Source: an uncultured Sutterella sp.
GTDB taxonomy: Bacteria > Pseudomonadota > Gammaproteobacteria > Burkholderiales > Burkholderiaceae_F
DNA length: 64,000 nucleotides
Direction: 5' to 3'
NCBI GenBank assembly: GCA_905197905.1
Contig: CAJKAP010000007.1
Coordinates: 1 to 64,000, forward strand
Shown: positions 26,127 through 36,035 of the stretch, piece by piece
How the letters are laid out: each line of letters opens with the position of its first letter
Position numbering within the stretch: the stretch's first letter is position 1
Position numbers and translations under genes: made by a program
The notes under the pieces: model-generated
Database searches by the model: none
What the model was told of the DNA's origin: nothing
What the model saw: only the letters and a program-made list of their open reading frames with translations

Positions 26127-28760
26127 TTATTTCGCCACAACGTTCACCAACTTATTGGGAACGATGATGATCTTACGAACCGTCGCGTCTCCCACGAAGC
26201 GCTGAACGTCTTCGTTAGCAAGCGCTGCGGCTTCAATCACTTCCTTGCTGGCATCAGCTGCGACGTGGATTTCACCACGAAGCTTGCCGTTTACCTGCAC
26301 CACGAGCTTGACGGTATCGACCTTCAAAGCGTCTTCGTGCACGGTTGGCCATTCGGCATCAATCAAGTCACCGAATTCGCGGATGTAGCCCAACTCTTCC
26401 CAAAGCTCTGTCGTAATATGCGGCGCGATCGGGTAGAGGGTGCGCAAGAGAATCGAGACGGAGTCACGCACAGCGGCTTCATCAGCAGCGTGCGCAGGCT
26501 TAAAGCCTTCGATCGTGTTGAACATCTTCATACAGGCAGAAACAACGGTGTTGTACTGCATGCGAGCGAAGTCGAAGTCAGCCTGCTGAAGTGCCATATG
26601 AATGTTGCGACGCAATTCCTTGGCTTCTTCAGAAAGACCCGTGAAGTCGGAACCCGCCTTCTGGACCAATTCCTGGTTGTTGTAAGCCCAGGTCCAAATA
26701 CGACGCAAGAAGCGGAAGGTGCCTTCAGCGCCAGAGTTAGACCAAGCAGCGGACTGATCTGGGGGACCTGCGAACATCACGAAGGAGCGAGCCGTATCGG
26801 CACCGTACTTGGCGATAATTTCGCGCGGTTCGACGACGTTATTCTTCGACTTAGACATCTTTTCAACGCCACCCAAGACAACGGGCTTGCCGTCAGCCTT
26901 GCAGGTTGCGCCCACAGGACGACCCTTTTCGTCGTACTGCACTTCGACTTCGTCGGGGTAGAACCAGGTCTTGTGACCGTCTTCTTCCAAGCGGTAGAAG
27001 CATTCGGCCATCAACATCCCTTGCGTGAAGAGGTTCTTAAACGGTTCGTCGAACTTCACCAAGCCCATATCGCGCATCACCTTCGTCCAGAAGCGAGCGT
27101 AGAGCAAGTGAAGCACAGCGTGTTCAATCCCACCGATGTACTGATCCATCGGCATCCAGTAGTCGTTACGTTCGTCGACCATGGCGGTGTCGCAGTTGGG
27201 CGAGCAGTAACGCTGGAAGTACCAGGAGCTGTCCACAAAGGTGTCCATCGTGTCGGTTTCGCGTTGAGCGTCAGCGCCGCAAGAAGGGCACTTCACGTTC
27301 AAGAAACTCACACACTTGTTGAGCGGATTGCCGGAGCCATCCGGAATCAAATCTTCAGGGAGCACCACCGGCAAATCTTTTTCCGGCACAGGCACCGCGC
27401 CGCAGTGCGGGCAGTTAATGATCGGAATCGGCGTACCCCAGTAGCGCTGACGGGAAATCCCCCAGTCACGCAGACGGAACTGCACCTGCTTTTCACCCAA
27501 GCCCTTGGCATTGAGCGCAGCGGCAATCGCGTTAAAGCCGTCTTTAATGGAGAGACCATCGAATTCGCCAGAATTAACGAGGTGAGCAGACTCAATCGTC
27601 TTGTCACCGTACCATTCCTGCCAATTCTTGTCGTCATACGTTTCGCCATCCACGGCGATCACTTGCTTAATTGGGAGGCCAAACTTGTTGGCAAAGACGA
27701 AGTCACGTTCGTCATGAGCCGGCACGCCCATCACAGCGCCTTCACCGTAGCTCATCAAGACGTAGTTACCAACCCAGACTTCAACTTCAGCTCCCGTCAA
27801 AGGATGGCGAACGAAGAAGCCCGTGGGCATCCCCTTCTTTTCCATGGTGGCCATATCGGCTTCACTCACGCTACCCTTGGCACATTCTTCAATAAAGGCC
27901 TTCAATTCGGGCTTGCCTTCAGAGAGGCGCGTAGCGAGCGGATGTTCTGCGGCAATTGCAACGAATGTCACGCCCATCAACGTATCGGGGCGCGTCGTGT
28001 AAGCGCGCAGGAGTTTATCTTCCCCATCAATCGTGTAGGGGAAAGCTAGCGTCACCCCTTCAGAGCGACCAATCCAGTGCTCTTGCATACGGCGAACCTG
28101 TTCGGGCCAGCCGTCGAGCTTCTTAATATCGTCGAGCAATTCCTGCGCGTAAGCGGTGATGCGCAAGTAGTAGCCAGGGATTTCGCGCTTTTCAACGATA
28201 GCGCCAGAGCGCCAGCCGCGACCATCAATCACCTGTTCGTTAGCGAGCACGGTCTTATCAACCGGGTCCCAGTTCACAATCTGGGTCTTACGGTAGGCGA
28301 TGCCCTTTTCGAGCATCTTCAAGAAGAGCCACTGATTCCAGCGGTAGTATTCGGGCTTGCAGGTGGCAAGTTCACGCGACCAGTCAAAAGCGAGACCCAA
28401 CGGTTCCATCTGCGCCTTCATATCGGCGATGTTGCTGTAGGTCCAAGCGGCAGGAGCGACCTTCTTGGCGATAGCCGCATTTTCCGCTGGCAAACCGAAA
28501 GCGTCCCAGCCCATCGGCGTCATGACGTTGTAGCCCTTCATACGATAGTAGCGGTACATCACGTCATTGAGCGTGTAGTTACGGACGTGCCCCATGTGCA
28601 ACTTGCCACTGGGGTAGGGCAACATGGAACAAACGTAGAATTTCGGCTTTGCTTTGCCGTGGCGATCGACCGCATTCTCAACGGCTCGATACACGTCCTT
28701 GGCTCGCCATTGAGCCTGGACTTCAGATTCCACTGCTTGAGCAGAGTAAGTCTCGCGCAT
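26127..28760 (-). CDS. leuS: Leucyl-tRNA synthetase
   Basis: Class I aminoacyl-tRNA synthetase of 877 residues. The HIGH-type motif is HMGH near 57-60 ([19 protein letters not shown]), the KMSKS motif is near 637 ([17 protein letters not shown]), and the editing domain with the [12 protein letters not shown] block lies near 252-263. A zinc-like CPHC...CPSC pair lies near 449-500. The C-terminal anticodon and [14 protein letters not shown] parts are complete. Possible -10 boxes (TATAAT at 28797-28802 and TATACT at 28812-28817, minus strand) lie upstream. Confidence 0.98.
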   Translation of the reverse strand: MRETYSAQAVESEVQAQWRAKDVYRAVENAVDRHGKAKPKFYVCSMLPYPSGKLHMGHVRNYTLNDVMYRYYRMKGYNVMTPMGWDAFGLPAENAAIAKKVAPAAWTYSNIADMKAQMEPLGLAFDWSRELATCKPEYYRWNQWLFLKMLEKGIAYRKTQIVNWDPVDKTVLANEQVIDGRGWRSGAIVEKREIPGYYLRITAYAQELLDDIKKLDGWPEQVRRMQEHWIGRSEGVTLAFPYTIDGEDKLLRAYTTRPDTLMGVTFVAIAAEHPLATRLSEGKPELKAFIEECAKGSVSEADMATMEKKGMPTGFFVRHPLTGAEVEVWVGNYVLMSYGEGAVMGVPAHDERDFVFANKFGLPIKQVIAVDGETYDDKNWQEWYGDKTIESAHLVNSGEFDGLSIKDGFNAIAAALNAKGLGEKQVQFRLRDWGISRQRYWGTPIPIINCPHCGAVPVPEKDLPVVLPEDLIPDGSGNPLNKCVSFLNVKCPSCGADAQRETDTMDTFVDSSWYFQRYCSPNCDTAMVDERNDYWMPMDQYIGGIEHAVLHLLYARFWTKVMRDMGLVKFDEPFKNLFTQGMLMAECFYRLEEDGHKTWFYPDEVEVQYDEKGRPVGATCKADGKPVVLGGVEKMSKSKNNVVEPREIIAKYGADTARSFVMFAGPPDQSAAWSNSGAEGTFRFLRRIWTWAYNNQELVQKAGSDFTGLSEEAKELRRNIHMALQQADFDFARMQYNTVVSACMKMFNTIEGFKPAHAADEAAVRDSVSILLRTLYPIAPHITTELWEELGYIREFGDLIDAEWPTVHEDALKVDTVKLVVQVNGKLRGEIHVAADASKEVIEAAALANEDVQRFVGDATVRKIIIVPNKLVNVVAK

Positions 28761-29080
28761 ATTGGTTTCCAGAAAGGGTTACAGGGAAAAAGGAAAATTA
28801 TATAAAGCGTAAGTATAGCGCGAGAGAAAGACTTACCGTGAGAAAAGCCTTCTAAGACTGTGCGCTAACTCTTGTTAGCTAGGTGAATTTCCTCAATTTA
28901 GGAGAGGAATTGTCTTCTTTTTGAGTGAGGAAGAACCGGGACGAGTAGGCTCAAATTGTGCTACTGTTACGCATTCCCGCTTCTTGTGAAAAGAAAAGTT
29001 TAGCGCTTCTCTTGAGAGGCTAAAACGCATCCAGTGGGACGCATAAGTATTTGATTTATATAGAAAAATTTGTTGTTGTC
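28761..29080. other. Intergenic region leuS/uvrD
   Basis: Divergent promoter region without a gene. It has leuS -10 candidates and two hairpins: gctaac / gttagc (28864-28879, loop tctt) and ttcctc / gaggaa (28889-28909). They would lie in the uvrD leader if transcription starts upstream of them. Confidence 0.5.
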
Positions 29081-31516
29081 ATGCCAGTAAAGAATCTACT
29101 CGAATCGCTTAATCCCAAACAGTACGAAGCTGTGACCGCTCCAGCGCAAAGTGTGCTGATTTTAGCGGGCGCAGGGTCTGGAAAAACACGTGTTTTGACG
29201 ACTCGTATTGCGTGGTTACTGGAACAAAACATGGCACGCCCCGCGAATATCTTAGCCGTGACCTTCACGAATAAGGCCGCTAAGGAAATGATGACGCGCT
29301 TGGAGAGCATGATTCCGTACGATCTCTCACATATGTGGGTAGGGACCTTCCACGGACTTTGCAACCGTATTTTGCGCCGTCACGCAGAAGAAGCGGGTCT
29401 TCCGAAATCCTTCCAAATTCTTGACTCTTCGGACCAGCTCTCCATGGTTAAGCGCATCATGAAGCAAGCGAACGTGGATCCTGAGCAGCTTGAGCCGAAG
29501 AAAGTACAAAATTTCATCAACTGGAATAAAGAAAACGGCATTCGCGCGAGCCGTGCCTCGACGGGCAGTGTGAACGATCAAGGGGTTGAACTCTATCGTT
29601 TGTATGAAGAAACTTGCCAGAAAGAAGGGGCAGTGGACTTTGCGGAGTTACTTCTTCGCTGCTTCGAGTTGCTCGAGCGCAATGAAGTGATTCGCGCTCA
29701 CTACCAAGACCGCTTCCACCATATTCTGGTGGACGAATTCCAGGATACGAACGTCTTGCAGTACCACTGGTTAAAACTTCTTGCGGGGGCAAACAGCGAG
29801 GGAGCTGGTCCCTCGAAAAACGCTGTTTTTGCGGTGGGGGACGATGACCAGTCGATTTACGCTTTCCGTGGCGCCAATGTGGGCAATATGTCGGACTTCT
29901 TGTCTGACTTCTTAGTGAAAGAACCCATCCGTCTGGAAGAAAACTATCGCTCGACGGGCGCCATTTTGGAAGCGGCGAACGCTGTGATTAGCCACAACGC
30001 TTCTCGCTTAGGGAAAAACCTTTGGACCGCAGGCGCCAAAGGGGATCGTATTGCCGTTGTGAAGCACGATACCGATAACGATGAAGCCGAGTGGGTGGCA
30101 GAAGAAATCCGTACCGATGTGCGTCGTGGGAACGCTTATCGCGATCATGCGATTCTCTACCGCATGAACGCGCAGTCGCGCGCGATTGAAAGCGCATTTA
30201 CCGCGCGTGGGATTCCTTACCGTATCTATGGCGGGTTGCGATTCTTCGAGCGCCAGGAAGTCAAACACGTCCTCGCTTACTTGCGCCTTTTGGATGGCGC
30301 TGGGGACGATACGAGCTTTTTGCGCGTGGTGAATATGCCAACGCGTGGTATTGGCGCCAAGACCATTGAAAAATTGGTGGACGATGCTTCGCACACCGGG
30401 ATGAGCCTTTGGGCGACGTTGTCGCATCCGAGCTATACGCCGCCACCGAAGCTCGCCGCTTTCCGCGACTTGATTTATAAGATTCGCACGGAAGCGGAAG
30501 CACAGAACTACAACTTGAGCGACACGATTGCGCTCGTGGTGCAACGCTCTGGGCTAGAAGACTACTATCAAAATGAAAAGGACGGCGAAGAACGCTTGGC
30601 CAATATGGCTGAAATGGTTCCTGCTGCCCTTGGTTACCTCAAAAACGAAGGGATTGCCCCCGATACGCAAGCCTTTGAGGTAACGGAGCAAACCGATCAG
30701 ACGCCCTTGCAAGGCTTCTTGACGCAGGCAACGCTAGAAGCTGGGGAGCGTAACGAAGGGGATGATCAAGATAGCGTTCAAGTGATGACGGTCCATGCCG
30801 CGAAAGGCTTGGAATTTAAGCACGTCTATATCATTGGCGCAGAAGAAGGGATTTTCCCGCACTTCTCTTCCTTTAATGAAACCGAGAAGGGTGGGGTGGA
30901 TGAAGAGCGTCGCTTGATGTACGTGGCAATTACGCGTGCGCAGAAAACGCTCGCAATTTCGCACTGCAACGCACGCTTCGTTCACGGGGAAGAAAAATAT
31001 AATCCGCCTTCTTCCTTCTTGGACGAAATTCCTGAAGCGCTCATCATGCAGATCAATAATTCGACGAAGCGCTCCTCTTCTGGTGGCTACTCTTCCGGCG
31101 GGTACGACCGTGAATACGGTTGGGAGCGCCCCTCGATGAACGGGAGTCGCTCTTCAGGGCGCTCCTCTGGGGGCTATAGTGGTGGCTATGGTAGTGGCTA
31201 CAGCGGTGGCTCTCGCTACGGTCGAGGGGAAGGCTCTCGCACCGATAAAGATGATTGGCGCCGTGGGTTAAGTTTCTCTGGTCAGACCTACCGTCCCTCG
31301 GAAGATCCTGTGGTGGCACGCGCTCATGCGAAAAAAGCAAACGACACCTATGGTTACCAAGTAGGCGACCAAATCTCGCACGCGAAGTTTGGCCCAGGCG
31401 TGGTGCGTAAGCTCTCTGGCACAGGGGATGATGCGCGTATTTTGGTGGACTTTAAAACCGCTGGCACGAAAGAATTGCTCTTAAAACTTGCGGCGAAAAA
31501 CCTCACCAAACTCTAA
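29081..31516 (+). CDS. uvrD: UvrD/PcrA-type DNA helicase
   Basis: Superfamily 1 3'-5' helicase for nucleotide excision and mismatch repair. 811 residues from the ATG at 29081 (an in-frame TTG lies 30 nt earlier; neither has a clear Shine-Dalgarno). Q motif LNPKQYEAV near 9-17, Walker A AGAGSGKTRVL near 27-37, VTFTNKAAKEM, VDEFQDTN, GDDDQSIYAFRGA, LEENYRS, VQVMTVHAAKGLEF and VAITRAQKTL all present. Residues about 665-721 are a Gly/Ser/Tyr/Arg-rich linker, after which a Tudor-like domain (YQVGDQISHAKFGPGVV) ends the protein. The Tudor tail binds RNA polymerase in PcrA/UvrD relatives; the linker composition is unusual. Confidence 0.95.
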   Translation: MPVKNLLESLNPKQYEAVTAPAQSVLILAGAGSGKTRVLTTRIAWLLEQNMARPANILAVTFTNKAAKEMMTRLESMIPYDLSHMWVGTFHGLCNRILRRHAEEAGLPKSFQILDSSDQLSMVKRIMKQANVDPEQLEPKKVQNFINWNKENGIRASRASTGSVNDQGVELYRLYEETCQKEGAVDFAELLLRCFELLERNEVIRAHYQDRFHHILVDEFQDTNVLQYHWLKLLAGANSEGAGPSKNAVFAVGDDDQSIYAFRGANVGNMSDFLSDFLVKEPIRLEENYRSTGAILEAANAVISHNASRLGKNLWTAGAKGDRIAVVKHDTDNDEAEWVAEEIRTDVRRGNAYRDHAILYRMNAQSRAIESAFTARGIPYRIYGGLRFFERQEVKHVLAYLRLLDGAGDDTSFLRVVNMPTRGIGAKTIEKLVDDASHTGMSLWATLSHPSYTPPPKLAAFRDLIYKIRTEAEAQNYNLSDTIALVVQRSGLEDYYQNEKDGEERLANMAEMVPAALGYLKNEGIAPDTQAFEVTEQTDQTPLQGFLTQATLEAGERNEGDDQDSVQVMTVHAAKGLEFKHVYIIGAEEGIFPHFSSFNETEKGGVDEERRLMYVAITRAQKTLAISHCNARFVHGEEKYNPPSSFLDEIPEALIMQINNSTKRSSSGGYSSGGYDREYGWERPSMNGSRSSGRSSGGYSGGYGSGYSGGSRYGRGEGSRTDKDDWRRGLSFSGQTYRPSEDPVVARAHAKKANDTYGYQVGDQISHAKFGPGVVRKLSGTGDDARILVDFKTAGTKELLLKLAAKNLTKL

Positions 31517-31601
31517 AAGAAGAATAGACGAGCGAGCGTAGCGTGGACAGACGCGCGCTTTCTCGCTAAACTTGAGCCACTTTAACGAATTAGGTCATCG
31601 C

Positions 31602-31677
31602 GCGGCCGTAGTTTAACAGGATAAAACTGTCCCCTCCTAAGGGACCGCTCTGGGTTCGAGTCCCGGCGGCCGCGCCA
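31602..31677 (+). tRNA. tRNA-Arg (anticodon CCT)
   Basis: A complete cloverleaf. Acceptor gcggccg (31602-31608) pairs with cggccgc (31667-31673). D-stem gttt / aaac; anticodon stem gtccc / gggac with loop CTCCTAA, giving anticodon CCT (reads AGG). T-arm ctggg-TTCGAGT-cccgg. Discriminator G at 31674 and an encoded CCA (31675-31677). It is a single tRNA between uvrD and the MATE gene. Confidence 0.97.
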
Positions 31678-31691
31678 TTCACCTGACACAA

Positions 31692-31730
31692 AAAAGGCGT
31701 TTCTCCACTTGTTCGGAAAAACGCCTTTTG
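31692..31730. terminator. Bidirectional terminator tRNA-Arg / MATE
   Basis: Arms aaaaggcgttt and aaacgcctttt (11 bp), flanked by A and T runs; it serves the tRNA and the convergent MATE gene. Confidence 0.88.
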
Positions 31731-31748
31731 CTTTTTGTGGAATCGTTT

Positions 31749-33089
31749 TTAGACGACGCGCCAGCGATGTTGACGGAAGAAGTACCAACACACAATCCCA
31801 ATTGTGATGTTGTAGACATATTCCGCGGTCCAAGCCACCGCCACGTTGTCGCTCACCTGCGTGATAAAGAAGATATAGACCACGTAGAAGAAGACCGAGG
31901 TCATAGCCGCGATGGAAGTTTCCTTTGTCAACCCCATCCCCGACATCGCAAAGTTATAGAACATGCTGATGCCAGCGAAGATAAAGGAAGAAAGCAACAC
32001 ATAAAGTGTCGGCACCCCACCCACCAAAATATCTTCAATGTTGGTGAAGATTCCCAGAGCGTGTTTTGGCAGGAGCGCCACAACAATCATGAGAGGGAAA
32101 ATCACCGCACAGTTGATGTAGAGCGTACGACGGCAAACTTCCGTGATTTCATCAAAGCGACGCTCCCCAATCAAGTTGGCACAAATAGCGCCTGCCGTTG
32201 AGCCAAAACTATGAATGAAGAGATAAAAAAGTGACGAGAGCTGACGCACCACGTTAGAAATTGCGAGTGCTGCAGGTCCCAAATGCTCCACGCTCACAAA
32301 GAAGTAGAGCCAAGCCACAAAGGCAGCCCCTTCCTGAATCATCAACCAACGACCCAATTTAAAGAGTCGCTTTTGCATGTCCCAATTCCACGTGGGACGA
32401 TGCCAGAATTGGTAGCGCTCAGGATGCGCACGAAGCATCGCATAAATAAAGAGCACGAAAAAGCCTAAGGCTTCAGCAATCGTAGACGCAATAGCTGCCC
32501 CGCTGATTCCAAGTGCAGGAATACTTCCACAACCGAAAATCAACACATAGTCGAGCACAATATTGCTCACCATCATGACGATGGAACTCACCGTAATGAT
32601 GCGAGGATTGAGCGTTGCGATAAAGAAGCCACGCGCCACAGCCGCTAAGAACGTAAAGGGAATCCCCACGGCACGCCAGAAGAAATATTTTTCTGACGCG
32701 ACAGCAATTTCAGGGGTCTCAACCACGCGCTCTAAGAAGGGCATGGAGCCCAAAAAAGAGATTGCCATGAGAAGCACCGAGAGGAGCATCAAGAAGATGG
32801 TCCCCGAGTGCAAGGCTTCTCCCATACTGAGATAGTCTTTTTCGCCATTTTTCTGTCCCATGAAGGCCTGCAAACTAAAGCAGTAGCCAAAGCCAAACAT
32901 GACGACAGAGAGATACATCACCCCAGCTAGCGCAGAAGCACCAAGCTCAATTTCCCCCACACGTCCTAAGAAGATGACGTCTGTGAGACCGATCACTTGT
33001 TCAATCAAGAGACTCAAAATGAGCGGGAGCACCATTTTGAGAATTTGAGAGGTGCTATAGACCTGAGGGTGAATCACTTTTTCAGACAT
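31749..33089 (-). CDS. MATE family efflux transporter
   Basis: Cation-coupled multidrug exporter of 446 residues with 12 helices. VLPLILSLLIEQVIGLTDVIFLGRVGEIELGASALAG near 19-55 is the MATE start and a second, weaker copy begins near 245, giving the two-bundle symmetry. Its start faces a class II UvrA gene across a 306-bp region, an arrangement that suggests joint handling of a DNA-damaging compound (inference). Substrate unknown. Confidence 0.9.
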   Translation of the reverse strand: MSEKVIHPQVYSTSQILKMVLPLILSLLIEQVIGLTDVIFLGRVGEIELGASALAGVMYLSVVMFGFGYCFSLQAFMGQKNGEKDYLSMGEALHSGTIFLMLLSVLLMAISFLGSMPFLERVVETPEIAVASEKYFFWRAVGIPFTFLAAVARGFFIATLNPRIITVSSIVMMVSNIVLDYVLIFGCGSIPALGISGAAIASTIAEALGFFVLFIYAMLRAHPERYQFWHRPTWNWDMQKRLFKLGRWLMIQEGAAFVAWLYFFVSVEHLGPAALAISNVVRQLSSLFYLFIHSFGSTAGAICANLIGERRFDEITEVCRRTLYINCAVIFPLMIVVALLPKHALGIFTNIEDILVGGVPTLYVLLSSFIFAGISMFYNFAMSGMGLTKETSIAAMTSVFFYVVYIFFITQVSDNVAVAWTAEYVYNITIGIVCWYFFRQHRWRVV

Positions 33090-33395
33090 TAACTCACCGT
33101 TAAATGACAGCTAGTCAAAGAAAAAAATAGTTAAAAGTAGCAGGAAGGAAGAGACAAAACAAAGAAGCTCTTCGTAAGGGCAAGTGAGGCCCAAAAAAAC
33201 GAAGAGAAGATTACAATTTTAGCTAAATTACGGGCCTAAAGTCTTGTTCAATGACGATAATAAGTTGTTAATAATAGTGTTGTGCTTTTAGTGCCACTTT
33301 TCTCATCAAAAATATTTGCGCTTTTTCCTAAAGCTTGCTATCACTTGAGGCTGAAATGATTGCGTTAGAGTTCGAAATAAGAAAAAGGACAAGAT
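33090..33395. other. Divergent promoter region MATE/uvrA2
   Basis: AT-rich with no gene. It holds a stem ctcttcgt (33168-33175) / acgaagag (33199-33206) with an inner gggc / gccc stem. On the minus strand this sits 79-117 nt upstream of the MATE start. AAAAAGGA precedes the uvrA2 ATG. Confidence 0.5.
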
Positions 33396-35912
33396 ATGAA
33401 GAAAGATAGCGTATCGCCTTCTGCTATTGAGATCCGAGGCGCTCATGTGCACAATCTTAAAAATATTGACCTCGATATTCCGCTTGGGAAATTAGTTGGA
33501 ATTGCGGGTGTTTCTGGTTCTGGAAAATCCTCTCTAGCACTAGGCGTGTTGTACGCTGAAGGTTCTCGCCGCTACTTGGATGCCTTATCTGCCTATACGC
33601 GTCGTCGCATGACGCAAGCGGCAGAAGCCAAAATTGACAGTATTGAAAATATTCCTGCCGCGTTGGCGCTTCATCAACGCCCCTCTGTGCCTGGTGTGCG
33701 AAGCACCTTTGGAACGGCAACGGAGTTGCTCAACAGTCTGCGTTTGATGTTTTCGCGATTAGGAAGCCACCGTTGTCCCAATGGACATCATGTAGCGCCA
33801 AGCTTTGAGGTTGCTCGCGGGAAGAATATCACCTGTCCCGTTTGCCATACATCCTTTGCGCCACCCAGTGCTGAGAGTTTTTCCTTTAATAGCGATGGCG
33901 CTTGCCCTCGTTGTACGGGCACAGGAATCGTGCAAACCGTTGATGAGTCAACTCTCGTGCCAGACGAATCGATTTCGATTGATGACGGCGCAGTGGCACC
34001 CTGGAATTCGCTCATGTGGTCTTTGATGACCGATGTGTGCCGCGCGATGGGTGTGCGTACCAATGTGCCTTTTTCTGAATTGACGCCAGAGGAGCGAGAT
34101 ATCGTCTTTCATGGACCTGCAGAGAAAAAGCACATTTTCTATAAGCCCAAAAACAGCAATGAAGCGGGTGAGCTGGACTTCACCTACTTTAATGCCACGT
34201 ATACGGTCGAAAACGCGCTCGCTAAAGTCAAAGACGAAAAAGGCATGAAGCGCGTGGAAAAGTTTTTAAAGCAAGACGTCTGTCCAGACTGCCATGGGAC
34301 GAGGCTCAATGAACGTGCGCGCTCGACGCTTCTTTGTGGAATTGATTTGCCCACGGCCTGTGCAATGACGCTGGACGATTTGGTTGCTTGGGTGCGCAAA
34401 GTACCTGACGGAATGCCAGAAGTGCTTCAAGAAATGGCGCGCAGCATCACAGCGCAGTTTTTAAATACCGCAAAGCGCTTACAGGACTTGGGCTTAGGCT
34501 ATTTGACGCTTGATCGCACGAGTTCAACGTTGTCAACGGGTGAACGCCAGCGTGTGCAATTGGCCCGTGCGGTGCGAAACCAAACAACGGGCGTACTCTA
34601 TGTCTTGGACGAACCTTCGATCGGGCTACATCCTTCAAACGTCGATGGGCTCTTGGGCGTCATTGACGATTTAACTCAGCATGGCAACTCTGTCGTGTTG
34701 GTGGACCATGATATTCGCGTGTTAAAAGCTGCCGACTGGTTGATTGAAATGGGCATTGGCGCGGGTGAAGAGGGCGGTAATGTGGTTTCCGAAGGCACCA
34801 TTGAAGAGGTGAAGAAAAAACCGCAATCGCTTATCGGAAAGTATTTGTCCGGGAAAGAAACCGTTTCGGGACGCGAAAAGGTGAAGAAATCGGAGCTCTT
34901 TAAAAAAGGGAGCATTTCACTTTCAACCACGCCACTTCACACCGTTCACGCCTTGGATTTAAAGATTCCTAAGGGACGCCTTATTGCTGTGACTGGCGTG
35001 TCTGGCTCTGGGAAAACCACACTCGTGCTCGAAAGCTTGGTGCCTGCACTAGAAGCGAAAATTCATGACACCGCGCTTCCCGCACATGTTAAAGACGTGA
35101 AGGCGGATGGGATTCAACGCGTCAACGTGATTGATGCGACACCGATTGGAAGCAATATTCGCTCGACGGTCGCCACCTACAGCAATGTGCTCGATGATTT
35201 GCGCCGAACTTTTGCGGCAACGCCTGATGCGAAAGAGTTGGGCTACAAAGCGGGTGACTTTTCCTACAATACGGGCTCGCTTCACTGCCCAACTTGTGAA
35301 GGCACTGGGCAGATCACAATGGATATTCAATTCCTGCCAGACGTGGAAATTGTGTGCCCTGATTGTGGTGGCTCGCGTTACGCTAAAGAGGCAGAGAAGG
35401 TTCGTTATGTGCCAAAGAAGTCTACGGGTGACGAGGCTATCACACTGCCTAAACTCATGTTTAGCACCGTAAAGCAAGCACTCCATCAGATGGCTGGGGT
35501 GAAAAAGGTGCAGGAACGCTTGCGAGTGTTGGATGATCTGGGCCTAGGCTACCTCACACTAGGCGAAGGGACGCCTGCGCTTTCGGGTGGTGAAGCACAA
35601 CGCTTGAAGATTGCTTCTGAAATGGGGAAGTCGCAGGAAGACGCCGTCTTTATCTTTGATGAGCCAACGATCGGGCTTCACCCAGAAAACAATCGCGTAC
35701 TCATCGAGGTTTTCCAGCGACTGATTGATAACGGGGCAACCGTGATTGTGATCGAGCATGACCTCGATATGATCGCCAACGCGGACTATATCGTTGATAT
35801 GGGACCTGGTGGCGGGAAGTCGGGCGGTGAGATTGTCGCTACGGGAACACCTGAAGAGATTGCCAAGAACGCCAAGAGCGTCACGGGACGTTATCTCAAA
35901 GGTCTTGTCTAA
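33396..35912 (+). CDS. Class II UvrA-like ABC ATPase (UvrA2)
   Basis: Double ABC ATPase related to the excision-repair damage sensor. At 838 residues it is about 100 shorter than housekeeping UvrA and seems to lack the UvrB-binding insert, as in UvrA2/DrrC proteins linked to antibiotic tolerance. Two Walker A motifs (GVSGSGKSS near 39, GVSGSGKTT near 534), signatures LSTGERQRVQLA and LSGGEAQRLKIA, and Walker B DEPSIGLHP and DEPTIGLHP are intact. Zinc pairs CPVCH/CPRC, CPDCHGTR and CPTCEGTG/CPDCGGSR are kept. It is divergent from a MATE exporter. Confidence 0.88.
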   Translation: MKKDSVSPSAIEIRGAHVHNLKNIDLDIPLGKLVGIAGVSGSGKSSLALGVLYAEGSRRYLDALSAYTRRRMTQAAEAKIDSIENIPAALALHQRPSVPGVRSTFGTATELLNSLRLMFSRLGSHRCPNGHHVAPSFEVARGKNITCPVCHTSFAPPSAESFSFNSDGACPRCTGTGIVQTVDESTLVPDESISIDDGAVAPWNSLMWSLMTDVCRAMGVRTNVPFSELTPEERDIVFHGPAEKKHIFYKPKNSNEAGELDFTYFNATYTVENALAKVKDEKGMKRVEKFLKQDVCPDCHGTRLNERARSTLLCGIDLPTACAMTLDDLVAWVRKVPDGMPEVLQEMARSITAQFLNTAKRLQDLGLGYLTLDRTSSTLSTGERQRVQLARAVRNQTTGVLYVLDEPSIGLHPSNVDGLLGVIDDLTQHGNSVVLVDHDIRVLKAADWLIEMGIGAGEEGGNVVSEGTIEEVKKKPQSLIGKYLSGKETVSGREKVKKSELFKKGSISLSTTPLHTVHALDLKIPKGRLIAVTGVSGSGKTTLVLESLVPALEAKIHDTALPAHVKDVKADGIQRVNVIDATPIGSNIRSTVATYSNVLDDLRRTFAATPDAKELGYKAGDFSYNTGSLHCPTCEGTGQITMDIQFLPDVEIVCPDCGGSRYAKEAEKVRYVPKKSTGDEAITLPKLMFSTVKQALHQMAGVKKVQERLRVLDDLGLGYLTLGEGTPALSGGEAQRLKIASEMGKSQEDAVFIFDEPTIGLHPENNRVLIEVFQRLIDNGATVIVIEHDLDMIANADYIVDMGPGGGKSGGEIVATGTPEEIAKNAKSVTGRYLKGLV

Positions 35913-35948
35913 GGAAAGGACGTCACAACAGGGACGCCACAAAAAAAG

Positions 35949-35981
35949 ATGCCACTCAATCGATAAAGAAAGAGTGGCATC
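35949..35981. terminator. uvrA2 terminator
   Basis: Arms gatgccactc and gagtggcatc (10 bp) around an A-rich loop, followed by CGTTTATCT; on the minus strand a TTTTTTT run follows, so it probably also ends ansB transcripts. Confidence 0.75.
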
Positions 35982-36035
35982 CGTTTATCTAAGAGACTAC
36001 AGCAGGACACAGAGTCTCTTTTTCACTACAGACAA

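Noticed and set aside
26265..28049. Long open frame (594 codons) on the plus strand inside leuS
   Set aside because: It is antisense to an unmistakable leucyl-tRNA synthetase and has no family-like motifs; codon bias of the real gene keeps the opposite frame open.
31070..31245. Short repeated DNA units in uvrD that could suggest a CRISPR or minisatellite
   Set aside because: The units are in frame, irregular in length and encode a Gly/Ser/Tyr linker; there are no spacers.
33396..35912. Main excision-repair UvrA
   Set aside because: Too short and lacking the UvrB-binding insert by length; better explained as class II UvrA.
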